Assembly (NCBI GenBank): GCA_942159475.1
Contig: OW804095.1
Coordinates: forward strand, 147,416,314 to 147,480,313
Length of the DNA: 64,000 bases
Source of the DNA: Sthenelais limicola
Taxonomy: Eukaryota > Annelida > Polychaeta > Phyllodocida > Sigalionidae
Direction of reading: 5' to 3'
Position 1 is the first letter of the stretch. The number at the start of each line of letters is the position of its first letter. The notes below the pieces were generated by a model that saw only the letters and a list, made by a program, of their open reading frames with translations, made no database searches and was not told the DNA's origin. Positions 49,875 through 58,800 of the stretch are shown here, in pieces. Position numbers and translations under genes: made by a program.

Positions 49875-52800
49875 CGGAGCGTAATAATAATATTTATAAT
49901 ATGGGTGAGGTCGCCAGAAAATGTACAATTCATCTTCACCAATTCTCTCAAATAACTCAAATTTCAGACGAAAATAAAGTTCAAAATACAGTTCAACCTA
50001 ACCAAACAGATTGCTAGAATCAATGCAATGCCAAATATACTCGAATTCACCCAGTATTGGCCAAATTGCAGCCTAATTCAGCAGAATTTACTAAATGTGG
50101 AGAGTTGCCAATTGTACTTTTTTCCGAAAATCTGACGCATATATTGATTGATTGATGAATACTTTATTTGGTCTGAGTTTTACATAAGAGGTAGACAATA
50201 ATGGTATACAGTCCTCTGGATACAATCCAGATCTTCCGGCCATAGACATTACAAGCTTTGCCATACAAAAATTAAAAAAAATACTGGACATATTTACTGG
50301 ACAAACCAGTCCATGCTTGAATGATTCTGATTGGTCTTGCTCAAGCCTCAGGCCGCGTGTCAATATTTATGCCCATATGTGATCCGTTTTAGGAAAATGA
50401 GTCATAAGTCGCAAAATATGGATTTTGAGATATCACCATATTTGAGAAGAGGAGATCAATCTGATTCTAATGATAGTAAACACTAGGACACCTAATAAGT
50501 ATTTCTATATTCTAATTGTCATATGTTTAATTTTGAAAAAAAAGTTTGCAATGTTTCTGGATGGGTAATTACCAGTAAAGTAACTAAATATACTCCAAAC
50601 GAAGACCTTCAAAATGCAAGAATATATTTAATCCAATGTCCTGAAATTTGTTACATGGATTCATCTGACTACAAGTGCTAGACCCTCTAAAAATCAGAAC
50701 ATTTCAATAAAGAGATCTTGTGAAAAAAAACACTTTGAAAAATATCCATTTTGCGACTTGTGATTCATTTTCCTGGAACACACCACATATTAATTTTAGT
50801 ATTCACCATTTACACATAATTACATATATATGTAATGTGTTACAGAAAATGAGTCACAAATCGCAAAATTGATATTTTTCAAAGTGTTTTATTGACAAAA
50901 TGTGTTTGCTGGAATGTTTTCCTTTTTAGAGTGCTTAACGCTTTTCGTAGAATGGATGCATGTTCCAAACTTCAGGACAGTGCATTAAATATTTTCATGA
51001 TTTTCATCTCAATCATCACATAATTACATAGGAATACACATATTTACATATAAATATCCATATGATATAAGAGTTTCGTAGTGTTTATTGCATTAGGCCA
51101 AGAAAAAAAAATAGGTGTGTTTCGGATTTACCCCCCCCCCCCCCCTACCTAGAAAAACCTTCCCCTACCTAAAGTTTTTTTTACCATACCCAATTTTTTC
51201 TTACTTTTTTTCCATTTTTTTGACAGAGAAAGCTTAGAAAAGCAGGAAAACGGGTTTTCCTAACCCAGAACTGTCAAAAAGCACACCCCCATCCTTAAAA
51301 CAACTATTGTAATGAACTAGATATTTTTTCAGCTTCTAGGAGGTCGTTTCCTAAAAAAAAAATAAAAAAAAAAAAAAGTTACCACCCCCAAAGTTACCAA
51401 CCTAGTTTACAGTCAGATAAATCGGAAACACACCTATATTTTTTTTTGGCCTTATGATATTTAATAGCTAATCGTACTGTATACTATTCCTCCACCATAC
51501 AGATGCCTTGAGCCACAAGCAGGTATCTGCAGGTGTGACTGAGGTGGAGGGGGGCTCTGGCCAGTTCTCCTCCAGTACCTCACCTGTGTATGCAGAGATA
51601 GGGGACGCCCTGCAGCAGGTCTGGAGGGTGCAGGTACCTGTGGGTGACGTCATGCTCCTCCAGTGGAGTGTCAGGTGTGCCAGCAAGTGTTCCATCAAGG
51701 TAGGCTCAACTTTATTCTGTGTATAAATGATCGATTGAAGAAAGACTTTTTTAAAAAAAACTAAAAAGAAGGGAATTTGAAATCGGTAGATTAGAGTTTA
51801 TAATGTTCGATTGAAGAAAGATCTTTTTTTTAAAAAACTAGAAAGAAGGGAATTTGAAACCGGTAGATTAGAGCTTATATTCAAGAATGTACAAAAATGT
51901 ATGAACCTAATTATTTAGTAGGTAGGATGGTGAGTGGAGCCAAGGTGAGCCAAGAAATCGAGGCAATATGCCAAGATTTGTTAGGCACCCCGACGAGCCC
52001 AAGAGCTACTCAGATAGTTGTAGTACAATATTAACTAGATACTCGTAAATAGAATTACTCGTAACTATTATTATACTGATAAATCTTTCTTTCTATGGAT
52101 TGTCTTGATAATGAGTATGTTGACGCCCGTATGTCTATTTCTGATGTAGTATGACGATGCTCCTCATTCTGCATTTGATCTTAACTTCTTTGTAGGTTTT
52201 TAAGATATTTTTTTTTTCTTTTTTCTTTATTTCTGATTGTAAATCTCAGTAATACACTTTTGTTGATCTGCTCGATTTGTATAACTGTACTGGTAATTTC
52301 TTTTCTTTTTTTTCCATTAGCTTTGACTGAGAATATTGTGTATCACATAACGCTTGGCTAAATAAAAATATTTAAATACAAAAAATACAGAATAGATAAA
52401 TATTAGTTAGGGCAGCCAGATTGTTTCACATAAGGTTCAAAACTACGAGGAATGTTTGGAATATAATATATTATTTTACTTCATACATTGACATATAATG
52501 GTTCAAAACTATAAGTATTGTTTGGAATTTAAGATTTTATTTGACTTCATACACAGATATATGATGGTTGCTGCAAAGAATCCTCTCCATTAACCGACCT
52601 TAACATTAACCCCAGACTGTCTGCCGGAACTAGACAAGCAGAGGTCATCACTTCCGGTTTCCAGGCACTTGTGTATGTTGTGCGCAGTAAGAGAGACAAC
52701 GACTTCCTGTTTGATGCCATATTCAAATCAAAAGGTTAGAAATAAATCTGGGTCAAGGATTCTGATAATTTCTAGAAAAATGAGAAAAAAACAATTTTAA

Positions 52801-55800
52801 AATGTGTATTATATTTTAGAATTTTGGCTTAGAATTCAGAAATAATTTAGAATAATTACTTTGAGCTTTGTTTCAATAGGTTTAGATCCTGTCCAATGAA
52901 AATCAAATTACTAGAATCTTGTTCCATCATATGGGTCAGATTTTCAGAAAATGTACAATTCGCCTTCACCAATCTTCTCAAATAACCCGAATTTCAGACA
53001 AAAATAAGCTTCAAAATGCAGTTTAACATAGCAAAACTGATACTTTAAACCAATTCTATACCAAATATACTCAGATATATGCGGTATTCTTTATTTTTCA
53101 GCCTAATTTAGGAGAATTTCCTAAATGTGTACAGCTGCCAATTGTACATTTTCTGAAAATCTGACCCATATGTAAAGCCGCATTCTCAGCTATTACCACC
53201 ACAATGTTGTTACCAAATGTACTCATATTTTGACTTATAGGACTGAATTTATCAATATTCTGCTGCTGTTTCATGTTTATTATTCAAGTGTGGACAAAAG
53301 AAAATGGCCGTCGGTGAGCGATAATAAGTGAAGCCATTGCAATAATGAATTTCTGCAGGTCTCCGAAATATAAATGCGGACTTTTATGAAGCCCTGTAGC
53401 AAAGACAACCAGACAACATCCTCCAAAATTTTGGTCAAGTTACTTTTAAATGGGTTGGAAAAAGAACTGAACAAAAAGTAGAAAATAAATCTGACTTATG
53501 TTAACTGAGAGTGCAGCTTTATCAAAAAGCTTCTGACCGAGGCTCAGCTTTTCAAGTGCACAACTAGCGAAAGGGACAAAAATGAGAAAGACAGAAATAA
53601 ATTGTATCAACATTGCTTGTGAAAGTGACAATATATTCATTTTATCTCATTATTTAGATATTAAATAGATTAATTACCTCCAAATTTCAGAATGGGAGCC
53701 GTTTTTATCTGGGTGCTATCGACCATACTATTCCTCCTCTACCCACGACCCAACTACAGAAAACAGTGAGGTGACCCCTGACAGGCCGATTGTACTAATG
53801 GCCGCTAGGGAGAGCCATGCCCTCACTGATGCCGGCTATACAAATGGTAATGATTTAAATCTTTTATTCTGACATTACGTCCGAATGAGCGTTATTTTCA
53901 ATTAGACAAACACAATCAATATAGGTATATGACTCAATTTAAATAGTTATTTAGCCAAAACGATCGATATAATTAAAAATTTTATAAGTAAACAATAACT
54001 TTATTATATATAAAAAATATTTAAACTAAAATAGTTTAAATATTTTTTATATATAATAAAGTTATTATGGGTAAGATTTTCAGAGAATGTACAATTCGCC
54101 TTCACCAATCGTCTCATATAACCCACATTTCAGACAAAAATAAGGCTCAAAATGCAGTTTAACATAACAGAACTGATACTTTAAATCAATGCAATACCAA
54201 ATATACTCAGATAGACCCGGTATTTTTCATTTTTCAGACTAATTGAGGAGAATTTCCTAAATGTCTAGAGCTGCCAATTGTACATTTTCTGAAAATCTGA
54301 CCCATATATAGGCCTATTTCCTCCCATATTGCAGGATTATACTGCACCTGGATAATCAAGGCTAGAGCCCCGTACAAGCTGTCCCTCCAACCGGTAGAAC
54401 TGGACCTGCCGCGGCATGGCACCAGTGGGTGTAAGGCTGACGGTGTAGTGGTCTATGATGGGGCTACCTCCTCAGCTACCAAATATGGTCAGTACCACTA
54501 CATTAGTATAGCATTAATGACATTGAGCTCAGGAAAGAGGTCTTGATTCCTACCGTTTTATGACCTTTTATGTAACTAATAGTGCCCAAAACGACCTAGA
54601 AAAGAACTAGAAAATTGTCACAAATTCTGTTGAATAATCGACCGAAAGAAATAAGAGAATGCGGAACACAAAAATAATTAAAATTATATATCAAAAGTAC
54701 ATACTGGTTGACTCACTTCTCTCACTTAATTCGATCTTAGCCTGTCTTATTCTTTCACCAATTTAAACGAAGGGATATCAACGACTAAATGTGTGAGTTT
54801 AAAAGAAAAGTGAGGCCCAGATGTGGAGATATTAGTGATGTTTTTAAAAAATGCCTCGAAAATGAGACAATTGTAAAAAGGTTGTCTACTCTGGGACTCG
54901 AACTCACAATGTCCCAATTGGAAGTCTAACGCACTATCAACGTGACCAATATGTGTAGAATGTTGATCCCTTTTCGCACAAAAATGAAAATGTATTATTG
55001 AAGAAATGATAGATCATTATTATTATTATCAAACAACGCGTTTGGGATGATTATTAAGATTAAAATACGGAATACTTAACGTCTTGTCTCGGTGCGAGGA
55101 AGTGAATTCATATTTGTGATCCGTTTTAGGAAAATGAGTCATAAGTCGCAAAATATGGATTTTGAGATATCACCATATTTGAAAAGAGATCAAGCTGATT
55201 CTAATGATAGTAAACACTAGGACACCTAATAAGTATATTCTAAGAATTCTATTCTAAGAATATTCTATATTCTAATTTTAAGTTTGCAATGTTTCTGGAT
55301 GGGTAATTACCAGTAAAGTAACCAAATATACTCCAAACGAAGACCTTCAAAATGCAAGAATATATTTAATCCAATGTCCAATTTGTTACATGGATTCATA
55401 TGACTACAAGTGCTAGACCCTCTAAAAATCAGAACATTTCAATAAAGAGATGTTGTGAAAAAAAACAATTTGAAAAATATCCATTTTGCGACTTGTGACT
55501 CATTTTCCTGGAACACACCACATTTGTGGTGGCAGGGTGGTCCCTGGCCTTGGACACAGAGACATCAGTGTGTAGTAGATCTGAACCAACCCTGGTGTGG
55601 GCAACATAAACTCCCCACCAAGCAGTAGTAATTTTTTTTTTAAAAAGTAAAAAAAAAAGAGGAACCATTTGTTAATTTAAAAAGCTATTCAACTTTCAGT
55701 TCTTTTATGGGTTTTTTATTGCTGACTAGAATTATATGGCAAATCATTATTTGCATTGAACTGGTTTGGTTGTTGAATAAAAAAAACTTCTATTCATCAA

Positions 55801-58800
55801 CTAGGAATTAATATGTGTTTTCTATGTTGTGACACAGGGCCGTATTGTGGTGCATCAGCAGAGCTGGCAGACATACAGATTGCATCCACTGGCCAGGAGC
55901 TGAGAGTGGTATTTTACTCTGATACAATGGCCGACCGCCGGGTGAATGGTACGTTCAGGGCTATTGTAAAAACTGCAGGTAAAACTCACTCTAATCATTA
56001 AATTACTTTAAAGTGACACTTGCCACTGAGCTCCTGATTTTTTTGACATATGCTTGAATTTCAACAATGTTCTGGATCATTATGCCATTAACCAATACCT
56101 GGGAGCATTAACGTATATGAAATACAAGTATTTGGAATATATAAGAGTTTAAAACTTCAAATTTCGTGGGGTGCCCCCATCACACTATAGTCTCTCAGAC
56201 ATGGCAGTTGGAAGAGGTCTTGCCACCTGTATGCATCTTATCTTAATTAGTTGAGTACTACCATCTGGATGGGACAGGGTATATATGTCACTATGTACCT
56301 CCTGTCTCACTCCTAGTTCACATCCCTTTACCATACACTGGGGCAGCACCTTATGGTCTAGTTACTGCTCTCTCAGATTTGAATTCCCCAATGGAACCTC
56401 TGCCACATTCTTCATTAACAAATATCAATTAATCTAAGGAATATATAGCGTTGGTATTCTACACAAATGTTCTTACTTATGCATGTCATCGAAAACTACA
56501 AACATATTTCTAAATGACATATACTCAAATAGTGACCTTAGCCACTTTAAATAATGTATTCCTGCATAAACTGGTATCATGAACAAGGTGCATTGCTATT
56601 CGGGTATGTTACTAAACATGATATACAAGAGGCCTGTTGCATTATAATCTCTATTCAAATCATGGGTTCACATTTTTCCAACCCAAGGATGGTCACGGTA
56701 TGGGAGAATTTCAGGAAGCTAATTGTTAAAGGGCCAGTGAGAGCCCAACCACTGGTCCGATTTGGTTGGAATGAAGTTTTCCTGAATGATTAGGACCAAA
56801 TATGTCACGATCTGACACAGAAAAGTTAACTTATATTAACTTTCATTTTGACCATTACCCAAGCTCCAAGAATTTGAATACAATCGCTTGTATATCTACT
56901 AAGAACAGTAGCATTTTAAGTATAAAGGTAATAAAGAAAAAAGTACTAATAAAATATGGATGATTAGGGGACTAGACCTAAGTATCTAGACCGGATCTAG
57001 ACCCACAACTCCTATTCTTAATTACTAATTTTATTGAAAATTCTGTTTGTTTGTTCCTTTTGTATTTGTTCATTCTACACTCTATTGTGGTTGAATCGAA
57101 TTTATTAGTAATTTATTGACAAAATACTGGTTACATTATAATAATATATATAATCCTGGAACTACAACAGAAGTGTCCAAATGTCGCTTTGACGAGATGG
57201 CGGAACCGGAAACAGTTCTTCTTTCCGCTTCCTGTGGAGTGATGATGTCACCGCGTCTGCCTGGTGACGTCACACCCGGGTTGTGGACGTGGATTATAGC
57301 TCCACCTAGCGATTACCATTTCATCGTATCTGTGACGTATGTGCGAGGTCCAGGGTTACTGGGCAACTGCAATACTTTTTTTAGGTGTAAGTAAATTGAT
57401 TTATCTATTTTTAATTCATTATTCCCTATTAAAATCATTTTAATTAACTTTTATATATTTGTATGCAATATTTATCATTTCATTCCATGTTGAATGTTTT
57501 GTTGTTTTTAACTCCCTCCTTCCCCATTATCCTTCCTCCTTCTCCCTTTCCCTTCTTCTCTTTCATTCTAATCCATTTCTTCCTTCCTCCTCCTCCTCCC
57601 TCCCCCCCGCCTCCTTCCTCCTTCCTTTCAAAATATTTAATACAAGTTTGCAATATTCCTGTGTGATCAATCACTACAAAAGTAGCTAAATATGCTTCAT
57701 AATATATTCAATCCACTATCTTAAAATGTAATACATGTACATGCATACATTCATATGACTCAAAGTGCTAATTACCCCCAAGAAATGAGAACGTTCCTAC
57801 AAAGGAATCTTGTAAATAAAACATTTCGAAAAATATATTTTAAATTTTTGTGACTTATCACTCACAATAGGGGACTTGCATGTGCCTCTGCGCATGTCTG
57901 TTACAGTGCATCATGGGATGGATTTTGTTGAAATCTGACATACAAATATTAGCAACATTTTTATTGAAAATTGCAAGAATGTTTTCACCAATATCACAGC
58001 TTATATCAATGATCTATGAAAACCAAATGCATGATGGGAAAGAAGGAGACTTATGTCATGGAAAGATGTATAACACATGGATGTTGACATTGAAGCATTA
58101 GTAAATAGTCCATGCTGAACATGACATGTTTTCTATAGATTTTAGACTGTACCATTAGTCCCATAATTCCATGCGAATCAAGATTCAAAATGGCGGCTAT
58201 GCAAATCCCCTATTGTAATGCTTACAGTGCTGGAAATAGCTCGCATCTCTACACTACGCAGACACTGGGAGGCTGACCTGCTCAAAGTATGTCAGAACGA
58301 GCACCTCTACCTGGTAGATGACCCCATTCTGGTGAGTTACTCTTTGCATGGGTCCCTATCCGCCTCCACCTATTGCTTTTTTCATTATACTACTCACTGC
58401 AGAGTCGCTATGAGTTATACTTGGTCATAAACTTTTATTGAGGACTAAAGAGTCCAAAATTGTCATTAAGGTAATCGAGAGTGTCCATCAATGTTTTGAA
58501 CTATGTCAGTTATTGAGGATTGAAACCATATGCCTTCTTTTGATGCCATTAACATTTGTGATCCGTTTCAGGAAAATGAGTCAGAAGTCGCAAAATATGG
58601 ATATTGAGATATGGCCATATTTGAAAAGATGAGACCAAGGCTATTTCAATGAATGTAAACATTAAGGACATCTAATAAGTACTTTTATCTTTTTAGTTAG
58701 ATATTTTTATTTTTGAAAAAAACGTTTGCCGTATTTCTGGGTGGATAATCACCAGTAAATTAGCTAAATATACTTAATTGGATGATCTAAGAAACGCACT

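Noticed and set aside
57459..57689. Phe/Pro/Leu-rich frames
   Set aside because: Pyrimidine-tract artefact within an intron.
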